Part shown: one piece after another, positions 45,362 through 54,070 of the stretch
How positions within the stretch are numbered: position 1 is the stretch's first letter
Layout of the letters: every line of letters starts with the position of its first letter
Notes under the pieces: generated by a model
What the model was told of the DNA's origin: nothing
Databases searched by the model: none
The model's input: the letters and a program-made list of their open reading frames with translations, nothing else
NCBI RefSeq assembly: GCF_011050055.1
Contig: NZ_DRGM01000211.1
Span: 1 to 64,000, forward strand
Direction: 5' to 3'
DNA from: Pseudoalteromonas prydzensis
GTDB lineage: Bacteria; Pseudomonadota; Gammaproteobacteria; Enterobacterales; Alteromonadaceae
DNA length: 64,000 nt
Program-made: the position numbers and the translations under genes

Positions 45362-46989
45362 GTTGACTCCCCTTTGAGAATAACTTTAATGGGCATAGAA
45401 ACTGGTCTCACGACTTTTCTAAATTCAGCCGTTTCAGCACTCAAAGTAGCAACATCCGGTGTTTGTCCATCAAAAATATAACTTATATTTTCCTGTAACT
45501 GCTCTGTGTAATCAGGCACTTGTGTTGCTTGATACTCCCGAGCTAAACGGCGACACTCTTGCTGTATATAAAAATGATCAGCAATCACATTTTTCGAAAT
45601 GAAAAAGTCAGCAATATCTAACTTAAATAAATGTTTAATAGCACTGTCCACATCATGTTCTCTGCAGGCATGTAGATAGAGATATACCTGGCCGTCCACA
45701 TAGCTAAAAATATCGCCCTCTCGCTTTACATGAAATAAATGTAACGGGTGAATTGCATCAATACGTGGTAATAATTCCAATACCACTAACACACCACTAA
45801 CGCCTAAATTAGCAGCTGAATCACTGTGCTTAGTGACCTGCTTAGCAAAATCGCTGAGTGGCAAATAACCTTTGTGAAGTACGCTATCGCTGTATTTTAA
45901 CACATCGTCGATTGAGCTTGGCAACGGTCTAGAAAATTGGAAACCTTGAATCGACTGGATCTGCGACAATAACCGTGAAGGCTCAGAAAAACTATATAAG
46001 ATAAGGTTAACGCCTAAGGTTAAAAATAAACACTCATCTTGATGTCGAATAACGCCATCAACGTTCTGAATTACTAGTTTTAACTTTCTGCCGCACTGTT
46101 TACGCAAGGAAAAACATTCTCTAGCCAGTAAAGACAAGTCGGTATAGCGCGTTACAGCAAAAACCAGCGTGGCAGCCTTCATTTTAAATGCATGTTCATA
46201 CAGAGCATCATTATCTTCAATAACTTTGTAATACGCAGGTAGTTTTGTCCCCGCTGGTACAGCACTTTTCACAAGCCAAACGTCATCTTCATCAAAGTCT
46301 TGGTTAGTTGCACTGCTACCGTAAGCTTGTGAGGTATCTTTGTCAGCAGTTAACACTATGAGTTGGTTATTTTTACGTTGATAATTAATGGTCTCTGCCG
46401 CAATAACGCCTTCACTATGATGCCAAAAATCATATTCTAAGCTGTAAACTGATGCTTCTTGAGTCATATTTACCACACCATCAATCACATCATTAAACAT
46501 TAAGAGCTGGCGACGCAAGTCACTATTATTTGCTCCTGAAATTAAAAACACCACGGTCGCATTTTCTGCAATTGAAAAATTTTTGTAAAGTGTGAGCTGA
46601 CCTTTAAGCTCTTCGGTTTTATAGTCAACAAACATATCAGAGCTCAAATGAACCACCACACAACTATTTTTTATTACTGTGTATTCTTTGAGTTCATTGA
46701 GGATCCCTTTAGAAAACCATCGCTTTTTTGCAAAGCTGATATCGTTACTTAAATTAAATGGATGCAGCTTACCTTCGTCATACAGGGTGTGTAAGTGGTC
46801 TGAATGGTCACTTTCAAAAAAAATATCGACTTGCTTTGACAGCAAAAATATATGTTCACTAGTATTAGAAAGCATGCTTTGAGTTAATTCTATTAACTGA
46901 TTGTCTAAAGGCGCAATCAGTGCATAATTCGCACTACACTTTAGTTCAGAAAATGTTGTATTTAATCCTGAAATATTTAATTTAGGCAA
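45358..46989 (-). CDS. bcsE: c-di-GMP-binding cellulose regulator BcsE
   Basis: 543 residues. The N-terminal half looks like the degenerate ATPase/receiver-like part of BcsE. The C-terminal GIL domain is marked by the RxxD c-di-GMP motif in HACREHDVDSAIKHLF (Arg443, Asp446). BcsE binds BcsRQ and recruits them to the BcsA/BcsB synthase, raising output at high c-di-GMP. It is the first gene of bcsEFG, divergent from bcsR across 119 bases. Confidence 0.88.
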   Translation of the reverse strand: MPKLNISGLNTTFSELKCSANYALIAPLDNQLIELTQSMLSNTSEHIFLLSKQVDIFFESDHSDHLHTLYDEGKLHPFNLSNDISFAKKRWFSKGILNELKEYTVIKNSCVVVHLSSDMFVDYKTEELKGQLTLYKNFSIAENATVVFLISGANNSDLRRQLLMFNDVIDGVVNMTQEASVYSLEYDFWHHSEGVIAAETINYQRKNNQLIVLTADKDTSQAYGSSATNQDFDEDDVWLVKSAVPAGTKLPAYYKVIEDNDALYEHAFKMKAATLVFAVTRYTDLSLLARECFSLRKQCGRKLKLVIQNVDGVIRHQDECLFLTLGVNLILYSFSEPSRLLSQIQSIQGFQFSRPLPSSIDDVLKYSDSVLHKGYLPLSDFAKQVTKHSDSAANLGVSGVLVVLELLPRIDAIHPLHLFHVKREGDIFSYVDGQVYLYLHACREHDVDSAIKHLFKLDIADFFISKNVIADHFYIQQECRRLAREYQATQVPDYTEQLQENISYIFDGQTPDVATLSAETAEFRKVVRPVSMPIKVILKGEST

Positions 46990-47108
46990 CTTAACCCCTC
47001 AAAAGGATACTTTAGTACTAGTTTTAAGTTGTATTCTATATATAATACAGCTTATGTACACAAACAAATCACAAATTTAAACGACTTTTATCATTTAGGG
47101 TGCTTTAA
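46990..47108. promoter_or_regulatory. Divergent promoter region of the cellulose locus
   Basis: 119 bases between bcsE (-) and bcsR (+). It contains an inverted repeat TGTATT-N8-AATACA at 47030-47049, centred in the region and overlapping a perfect TATAAT (47041-47046) on the plus strand. The -35 for that hexamer is poor, which suggests activator dependence. The repeat is placed to affect both directions and is a candidate operator. Confidence 0.5.
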
Positions 47109-47324
47109 ATGAGCCACTTTGCAGTAAAAAAATCAAGTATTCTAACGGATTATGATATTGATAACCTATATCGGAAGTTTGGCAGCGCCAACCAAAATTA
47201 CATTGAAATAGTCAATGTGGCGAAAAATAAATCGACAATTGAAAAATACCCATTGCTTAAAGATATATCTATATCTATTACAGAAACAGAGCAAGATCAT
47301 AAAATTAACAAAAGAACAGACTAA
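47109..47324 (+). CDS. bcsR: Small cellulose-locus protein BcsR-like
   Basis: 71 residues. The sequence DIDNLYRKFGSANQNYIEIVN and the later EKYPLLKDIS resemble E. coli BcsR (62 residues; DIVALKQAFSLPDIDYADIS and RWPLLAEF). BcsR binds BcsQ and with it stabilises the synthase complex and binds c-di-GMP in some structures. Similarity is low and short, so assignment rests partly on position just before bcsQ (3-base gap). Confidence 0.7.
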   Translation: MSHFAVKKSSILTDYDIDNLYRKFGSANQNYIEIVNVAKNKSTIEKYPLLKDISISITETEQDHKINKRTD

Positions 47325-47327
47325 ATA

Positions 47328-48050
47328 ATGAAAAGAATCTTCATAAAGGGAATTAAAGGAGGAACCGGCGCAACGTCAGTGGTGGCAAATTTAGCGTGCA
47401 CATTGAAAAAGTCAAAAGAACAAGTCTATGTAATAGATTTAGATCCAAAATCTGATGTTGGTCTACACTTAGGGCTAGCATGGGCACATGAGCAGGGGTG
47501 GAGCAACTACCCAACTTTTAACGAAGCGAGTAGTCAATTCCATCAAGACAGTGATGGTGTCGTGTTTTTACCGTTTGGCTCAAATAGCCAAGCGCAGTTT
47601 TCGTCAGCTCATATCATCGAAGGCTGTAATCAAATCGACAATAGCGATAATGCATGGGTATTATTTGATTGCCCAGCCCACATTGACGTAACTCAGTACT
47701 CATTAAATAAAAATGATGTATTTTTAGAAGTCGTTAATTGTGACCCCATATGCCATAGTTTAATCTACAAAAGATTACAAACACTCTCTCAAGCACAGGG
47801 ACAGTGGCAGCATTATTTTTTAGCTAACCGTTATAACAGTGCATCTGAGCTAGAATTCGATTTACTACAACTTTGGCAATCAGACATTCCCCTTTTAGCT
47901 TCTTTATACATAAATAAAGATGAAGTTATTAAAGAAGCAACAGCCTTTAGAAATGTTGCGATTAACTGTGCACCGTATAGTGTAGCAAATGACGATTTTG
48001 AGACTTTAGCCGGGTGGCTAGTTAGCAGAGTTAATCAAGATGAAAGCTAA
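47328..48050 (+). CDS. bcsQ: Cellulose biosynthesis ATPase BcsQ (ParA/MinD-like)
   Basis: 240 residues of the ParA/MinD type. The deviant P-loop reads IKGGTGATSVVANLA: the second Lys of classical ParA (KGGxGKT) is Ala here. E. coli BcsQ also lacks it (GVRGGVGTTT), so this is a family trait. VYVIDLDPKSDVGLHLGL and WVLFDCPA are the later conserved segments. BcsQ works with BcsR at the cell pole and is needed for cellulose secretion in E. coli. It overlaps bcsA by 11 bases. Confidence 0.92.
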   Translation: MKRIFIKGIKGGTGATSVVANLACTLKKSKEQVYVIDLDPKSDVGLHLGLAWAHEQGWSNYPTFNEASSQFHQDSDGVVFLPFGSNSQAQFSSAHIIEGCNQIDNSDNAWVLFDCPAHIDVTQYSLNKNDVFLEVVNCDPICHSLIYKRLQTLSQAQGQWQHYFLANRYNSASELEFDLLQLWQSDIPLLASLYINKDEVIKEATAFRNVAINCAPYSVANDDFETLAGWLVSRVNQDES

Positions 48051-50703
48051 TTCACGTATGTCTTTTACTGAAAAAGCGTTTCGGCTTTTACTTAGCTTGT
48101 TTTTTAGCAAGCTACTCGTACGGTTTATTTTTTTAAAATTCCATAGTTATTTCAACCAGCACAAAATGAGTGTGATAGCCGCATTTTGTTTGCCTTTTTT
48201 ATTATTATTTTTATCGCTGTTCGTTAAATTAGATAACAATAAAAAACGCAAAATAAAATCAAGACTTAGCTATTTCTATCCGCATGTTACTTTACCTGTA
48301 TGTACAATCAGTAATTGCGTTCGGATTATTTTACAAACAGTATACTTAGCTTTTTTTAAAACAAATAAAGCCAGCCTTGCTTACTTCAATACTGAAAGAA
48401 CAAAAACGTGGCAAGATATTAAACGCTCAATTCGTATTCTCCGCCTTGTTGATATAAAACTCGTTAAAGCCTTTAAACATGTTTGGTTTATTAGCAAAAA
48501 AAGGTCACAACAAGCTAATTACAAACGTATCAGCGAAGCCAATATTTGGCAAAACCAAATATTAAAAATTGCGTTTATTATGTTGTTATTTTTTGCAGTT
48601 GTGGTGTTTGTAACGGTGCCTTTTAGCGTCGAGGCACAAGCTGTATTTATTAGCTTAATTCTAATAGTTGCTTACACTTTGCGTCGTGTTGAAGGTCAGA
48701 TTGCCACGATCACTATGATCACCTTATCGGTGACAACCTCGACTCGTTATTTATGGTGGCGTTATACCGAAACACTAAACTGGGCTGACCCTTTAGCGTT
48801 AGCTTTAGGTATTGGCCTGTTGCTCGCTGAAACTTACGCATGGCTGGTGCTTATATTAGGTTTTTTTCAAACTATCAACCCACTCAATCGTAAACCTGTA
48901 CAATTGCCTGAAGAATCAACATCGTGGCCTACAGTTGATATTTATATTCCTACTTACAACGAACCTTTAAGCGTGGTAAAGCCAACAGCTATTGCTGCGC
49001 AAAGTATCGATTGGCCCGCTGACAAACTCAATATATATATTTTAGATGATGGCAAACGGCCAGAATTTGCCGAGTTTGCAAAACAAATCGGGGTTGGCTA
49101 CATAGCACGTCCTGATAATAACCATGCTAAAGCAGGAAATATGAATCATGCCATGCGATATACTGATGGTGAGTATATTGCGATTTTTGACTGTGACCAT
49201 ATCCCTGCCCGCTCATTTTTACAAATGACCATGGGGCAATTTATCAAAGATGAAAAAGTATGTTTGGTGCAAACGCCTCACCATTTTTTTTCAGCCGATC
49301 CCTTTGAGCGAAACTTAAATAACCAAGGCAAAATACCAAATGAAAACATGCTGTTCTATGGCCTGATCCAAGACGGTAATGACATGTGGGATGCGACTTT
49401 CTTTTGTGGTTCTTGTGCTGTTTTAAAACGCGCAGCGCTTGATGAAATTGGTGGTTTTGCAGTAGAGACCGTTACCGAAGATGCTCATACAGCACTGCGT
49501 ATGCAACGAGCTGGCTATAAGACAACTTATATAAATATTCCTCAAGCAGCAGGCCTTGCCACTGACAGTCTTTCTGCTCACGTAGGCCAACGGATCCGCT
49601 GGGCTAGGGGCATGGCACAAATATTCCGTCTTGATAACCCATTACTTGGTAAAGGATTAAATCTGGCACAGCGCATGTGTTACCTCAATGCTATGCTACA
49701 CTTTTTATCAGGCATACCCCGCATCGTATTTTTAACTGCTCCACTAGCACTTATCTATTTTAATGCGGCGATTATTTATGCCCCTTTTCTCGCTATTTTC
49801 TTGTATATAGTGCCCACTTTACTGCAAGTAAAAATTACCAACTCACGTATTCAGGGCAAGTATCGTTATTCGTTTTGGGGCGAAGTATATGAGTCAGTGC
49901 TTGCCTGGTATATTTTAAAACCGACGACTGTTGCCCTCATAAATCCTAATAAAGGCAAATTTAATGTAACCGAGAAAGGTGGGCTAAACAATATTGAACG
50001 GTATGACTGGATCATTTCTAAACCATATATCGTTTTATTGCTCATTAATGTTGTTGGCATGGGTTACGGTATTTTGCGACTATTTTTTGGTGATACATCA
50101 CAAATAGGTGTACTGCTGATCAGCATGCTCTGGGCAAGCTACAATATTATTATATTAGGTGCTGCGGTTGCGGTTGCCGCAGAAGCTAAACAAGTGAGAA
50201 GTTCACACCGTGTTAACGCAAATTTTCCCGCGGCAATTAGACTCGCCAATGGCCATACCATTAAAGTGAAAATAACCGATTACTCTGACAGCGGTGTGGG
50301 GATAGAAACACAACATATTGCAACCTGCCGAGTTAACGATAAGGTTGAGCTATTAATGAGTCGCGGTTTAAAACAATTTTCCTTTGCTACTTATATTTGT
50401 AATACACGTGATAAACAAATAGGTCTTACTTTAAGAGATCTTGATATTGAAAAACAAAAAGCGTTTATCCAATGTACATTTTCGCGAGCGGATGCATGGC
50501 TTGATTGGCAAGAAAACTTTAAGCATGATAAGCCTTCTTACAGCTTTTCCAATGTCTTACGAGTTAGTCTAAGAGGCTTTAAAAATTTAATTTTTCATGC
50601 TCCAAATGAATTAAAACCCTTGATCGAACTGTTATCGCGGTCAATTGCGTTTATTACGACACTTTTACCCACAAAACCTAAAAAAGTATTTGAAACATTA
50701 TGA
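48040..50703 (+). CDS. bcsA: Cellulose synthase catalytic subunit BcsA
   Basis: 887 residues. N-terminal membrane helices, then the GT2 domain with LDDGK (Asp336/337), DCD (Asp384/386), TED (Asp481) and QRIRW (517-521), the last being the terminal-glucan-binding motif. Further helices follow and a cytosolic C-terminal PilZ domain with RSSHR (720-724), which binds c-di-GMP. It polymerises UDP-glucose into beta-1,4-glucan and threads the chain through the membrane. The start overlaps bcsQ; an in-frame ATG 18 bases in is possible. bcsB starts 4 bases before its stop. Confidence 0.97.
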   Translation: MKANSRMSFTEKAFRLLLSLFFSKLLVRFIFLKFHSYFNQHKMSVIAAFCLPFLLLFLSLFVKLDNNKKRKIKSRLSYFYPHVTLPVCTISNCVRIILQTVYLAFFKTNKASLAYFNTERTKTWQDIKRSIRILRLVDIKLVKAFKHVWFISKKRSQQANYKRISEANIWQNQILKIAFIMLLFFAVVVFVTVPFSVEAQAVFISLILIVAYTLRRVEGQIATITMITLSVTTSTRYLWWRYTETLNWADPLALALGIGLLLAETYAWLVLILGFFQTINPLNRKPVQLPEESTSWPTVDIYIPTYNEPLSVVKPTAIAAQSIDWPADKLNIYILDDGKRPEFAEFAKQIGVGYIARPDNNHAKAGNMNHAMRYTDGEYIAIFDCDHIPARSFLQMTMGQFIKDEKVCLVQTPHHFFSADPFERNLNNQGKIPNENMLFYGLIQDGNDMWDATFFCGSCAVLKRAALDEIGGFAVETVTEDAHTALRMQRAGYKTTYINIPQAAGLATDSLSAHVGQRIRWARGMAQIFRLDNPLLGKGLNLAQRMCYLNAMLHFLSGIPRIVFLTAPLALIYFNAAIIYAPFLAIFLYIVPTLLQVKITNSRIQGKYRYSFWGEVYESVLAWYILKPTTVALINPNKGKFNVTEKGGLNNIERYDWIISKPYIVLLLINVVGMGYGILRLFFGDTSQIGVLLISMLWASYNIIILGAAVAVAAEAKQVRSSHRVNANFPAAIRLANGHTIKVKITDYSDSGVGIETQHIATCRVNDKVELLMSRGLKQFSFATYICNTRDKQIGLTLRDLDIEKQKAFIQCTFSRADAWLDWQENFKHDKPSYSFSNVLRVSLRGFKNLIFHAPNELKPLIELLSRSIAFITTLLPTKPKKVFETL

Positions 50704-52949
50704 TAAGATCGTTATTCACCGTGTTATTCGCTATAAGCACGCTCAGCATTAATTGCTTGGCTACAGCGGCAGAGCCACTTTCAGATAAGTCTATCTTTGA
50801 TAATGGCTACCCAGAAGCACCTCCTCAAGAGCAGTTAACTTTGCGCTTTGAACGTTTAGGCATTAACAAATTTAGGCTCGATGGTGTCAGCAATAATACG
50901 CGTGTTGATTTTACCAATCGCCTTGATAAACTCGGCACAAAGTTAATGCTCAATTTTTCCTTCACAAACTCGCCTGCGTTAATTGAACGTGTTTCTCATA
51001 TTAAAGTGTTTTTTAACGAACATTTGGTAACCGTATTGCCTATAGACAATAAGCTTGCTGTTACTGGTTCAAAGTCACAGCACAATATTGAACTCAACGC
51101 TAAACTGATGAAAGACTTTAACCAAGTTCGTTTTGAACTGATTGGTTTTTATGATTTAGTCTGTCAGGATGATTTTAGTAAAACTATTTGGGCTGAAATA
51201 GATAAAGAGAGCGCGATAGAAATTGAACAGCAAAGCTTAGCTTTAGAAAGCCTATTAGAGTATTTCCCTGCTCCTTTTTACGATGAGCGAGATAATAACC
51301 AGTTAACTTTGCCATTCATTTTTGCTTCTCAACCAGATGAAACCACGCTTGAAGCAGCGTCCTCACTTGCTAGTTTTTTTGGTGGGCAAGCAAAATGGCG
51401 TAAAGCAGATTTCCCAGTAGCAATAAACAAAATACCGACCACTCATAGTGTGGTGTTTGCTACCAATAATGACAAACCAGACTTTTTGTTAAATTACCCA
51501 GATGTAGAAAAGCCGACTATAGAAATAATCAGTAGCCCAACACATCGCTATGCCAAAGTACTGCTTGTTTTAGGTAAAGATACAAAGCAGCTAAAAGATG
51601 CTGTGATTGGTTTATTATTTGGTCATAAAGTAATGACTGGTCGCACTGCAGTGATTGATGAAATTAGTAAGTTACCACTTCGTAAAGCCTATGATGCGCC
51701 TTTTTGGCTTCGCTCAGACCGTGCTGTAACATTTGATGAATTCATCGAGTACCCAACTCAATTACAGTCACAAGGGTTTCGAGGTCAACCTGTGAATCTT
51801 GATTTACGTTTTGCACCGGATTTATTTACGTGGCGTGAAAATGGTATCCCTATCACCCTTAATTACCGTAATACACCGGTAGAAAAAAACTTAATTTCTC
51901 GCTTGAACATGCTGATCAACGGTAAATTCATTGATGGCTTTGTACTTGATGATGACGGTGGAAAAACCATCACAACCAATACTTTCTTACCTTTACTGTC
52001 TGATATTAATCCAAATCAGACGCGTCAGGACTTTGAGTTAACTGGTTTAGATTTGACCATGAAAAACCAACTTACTTACGATTTTAACTTTTCGGTGGCT
52101 AAATCTGGTGCATGTAACGCCATACCTGCAGGCGGTGAGTTTGGCGCTATCGATGGCAGTTCTTCAATTGATGTGAGTGCGTTTAATCATTATATGGCAT
52201 TACCGAATCTACATGCTTTTGCAAACAGTGGCTTTCCATTTACTAAATTTGCCGATTTACATCAAACAGTGTTAATTATGGAACCAAACAGTTCAGTAGA
52301 GGGCATTCGTCTATTGCTTAACTTTACAGGCCATTTAGGGGCAATAACAGGTTACCCATCACATCGACTGGCTATTAAATTCCCAGCACAAGATATTAAC
52401 TTTGACGACAAAGATATTATTATTATCGGTAAACCTGACTCTCTTCATCATGACATGAGCAAAGACAGTGCGCTCAGTGTTTTGATAAATGATAACAATA
52501 GAGTGGTTAACCAGGCTATTTATAATGGTGCGTTTAATACAAGCGATCCTGAAAGAGTTCAAGTTAATATCCGAAGTATGGGCAAACTTGGCATCATCTC
52601 TGGCTTTCAATCTCCGTTTGATTCTGAGCGTTCGGTTGTGTCTTTAATCGCAACGAACAATGCAGCCTACCCACTGTTGAATGAAGCTTTGCTGATAAAT
52701 GAACAAACAGCAAAAATCACCGGCAGCTCGGCAATTATCAATAGCCAAGGTATAAAAACGATAAAAACTGACGAACAATATTTTGTTGGTCATGTTCCTA
52801 TTCATACTTTAATTTGGTTCCACTTTTCAGACCGTCCAGTTTTGCTCGCCGTGCTGTCGATTATTACTCTGTTGCTGATATCATTTTTGTTATGGCGATT
52901 ATTAATGTTACTGACGCAAAAACGATTATCTGAAGGAGAAAATAAATAA
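50700..52949 (+). CDS. bcsB: Cellulose synthase periplasmic subunit BcsB
   Basis: 749 residues. Signal peptide MIRSLFTVLFAISTLSINCLATAAE, then carbohydrate-binding and ferredoxin-like domains of the BcsB type (DVEKPTIEIISSP, SDRAVTFDEFIEYPTQLQSQGFRG), and a C-terminal membrane helix (LLAVLSIITLLLISFLLWRL). It guides the glucan chain in the periplasm and activates BcsA. It overlaps bcsA by 4 bases and bcsZ by 1 base (TAATG). Confidence 0.95.
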   Translation: MIRSLFTVLFAISTLSINCLATAAEPLSDKSIFDNGYPEAPPQEQLTLRFERLGINKFRLDGVSNNTRVDFTNRLDKLGTKLMLNFSFTNSPALIERVSHIKVFFNEHLVTVLPIDNKLAVTGSKSQHNIELNAKLMKDFNQVRFELIGFYDLVCQDDFSKTIWAEIDKESAIEIEQQSLALESLLEYFPAPFYDERDNNQLTLPFIFASQPDETTLEAASSLASFFGGQAKWRKADFPVAINKIPTTHSVVFATNNDKPDFLLNYPDVEKPTIEIISSPTHRYAKVLLVLGKDTKQLKDAVIGLLFGHKVMTGRTAVIDEISKLPLRKAYDAPFWLRSDRAVTFDEFIEYPTQLQSQGFRGQPVNLDLRFAPDLFTWRENGIPITLNYRNTPVEKNLISRLNMLINGKFIDGFVLDDDGGKTITTNTFLPLLSDINPNQTRQDFELTGLDLTMKNQLTYDFNFSVAKSGACNAIPAGGEFGAIDGSSSIDVSAFNHYMALPNLHAFANSGFPFTKFADLHQTVLIMEPNSSVEGIRLLLNFTGHLGAITGYPSHRLAIKFPAQDINFDDKDIIIIGKPDSLHHDMSKDSALSVLINDNNRVVNQAIYNGAFNTSDPERVQVNIRSMGKLGIISGFQSPFDSERSVVSLIATNNAAYPLLNEALLINEQTAKITGSSAIINSQGIKTIKTDEQYFVGHVPIHTLIWFHFSDRPVLLAVLSIITLLLISFLLWRLLMLLTQKRLSEGENK

Positions 52950-54070
52950 TGAAAAACATTGTGTTATTCGTCAGCATGCTACTTATTTGGCCATTAAACT
53001 CTGTAGCCCAAAGCTGCGCTGATTGGTCTCAGTGGGATACCTTTAAAAAGCATTTTATTTCCGATCAAGGTCGGGTCATTGATCTTGGTAGTAAACAAAG
53101 TATTACGACCTCTGAAGGTCAATCCTATGCGCTATTTTTTGCTCTACTTGCAAACGATCAAGCAAGCTTTGAGCAAATTTTACAGTGGACGCAAACCCAT
53201 CTCGCTGAAGGCGACTTAAGCACTCGCCTGCCAGCTTGGCAATGGGGGATTGATGGTAATGGAAAAGGTAAAATTCTCGACTCAAACCCTGCATCCGACT
53301 CAGACTTATGGATAGCTTATACACTTTCACAAGCAGCAATTCTTTGGCAAGAACGGCGTTACGCTGTGCTAAGTAGTGTTATGGCAGAGCGTATTATACG
53401 TGAAGAAACCGCTTATTTACCTAACTTAGGGTTAACATTACTTCCTGCACCCAATGGTTTTGAGCCGAGTGAACAAACCTGGAAATTAAATCCAAGTTAT
53501 GCCCCACTGTTTATTTTGCAGCAGTTTGCACAGCGTTATCCACACTCTGCATGGCAAGCACTTCATGACAGTTCAGCCAAGTTAATACTTGAAACCAGCA
53601 AAAATGGCTTCAGCCCTGATTGGGTTATGTATAACCCCGAAAAAGGTTTTTACCACACAGATAAAGCCCCCGCTATTGGTAGCTATAATGCAATTCGCGT
53701 CTACCTGTGGGCAAGTATGATGGCTGATGAAGCAGCATACAAAAAAGAGCTAATAGCACAGTTCGATCCTATGCTGCAGTACCTAGTAAACAATAATAGA
53801 GCGCCACTTGAAAGCCGAGTCGATACAGGTAAAGCGTCAGGTTCTGGCCCTGCTGGCTTTATCGCTGCATTACTACCATTGCTTGCTGATAAAGGCCAAA
53901 CCCAAACGTTAGCAGCTCTACAACAAAAATTGATGATAGACACTCGCTTTATTACAAATCGCTATTACGACAGCGTGTTATATTTGTTTGGAACGAGTAC
54001 CACAAATAAACGTTTTACTATTGATAAGCAAGGTGCGCTACTTCCAAATTGGAGCAATGAATGCCGATAA
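52949..54070 (+). CDS. bcsZ: Cellulase BcsZ (GH8 endoglucanase)
   Basis: 373 residues. Signal peptide MKNIVLFVSMLLIWPLNSVA, mature from QSCADW. GH8 signature with catalytic Glu56 in TTSEGQSYALFFALLAND; LPAWQWGIDGNGKGKI and DSNPASDSDLWIAY match the conserved substrate cleft. A periplasmic endo-beta-1,4-glucanase that is often needed for normal cellulose output. GGAG is just upstream, and bcsC overlaps it by 10 bases. Confidence 0.95.
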   Translation: MKNIVLFVSMLLIWPLNSVAQSCADWSQWDTFKKHFISDQGRVIDLGSKQSITTSEGQSYALFFALLANDQASFEQILQWTQTHLAEGDLSTRLPAWQWGIDGNGKGKILDSNPASDSDLWIAYTLSQAAILWQERRYAVLSSVMAERIIREETAYLPNLGLTLLPAPNGFEPSEQTWKLNPSYAPLFILQQFAQRYPHSAWQALHDSSAKLILETSKNGFSPDWVMYNPEKGFYHTDKAPAIGSYNAIRVYLWASMMADEAAYKKELIAQFDPMLQYLVNNNRAPLESRVDTGKASGSGPAGFIAALLPLLADKGQTQTLAALQQKLMIDTRFITNRYYDSVLYLFGTSTTNKRFTIDKQGALLPNWSNECR

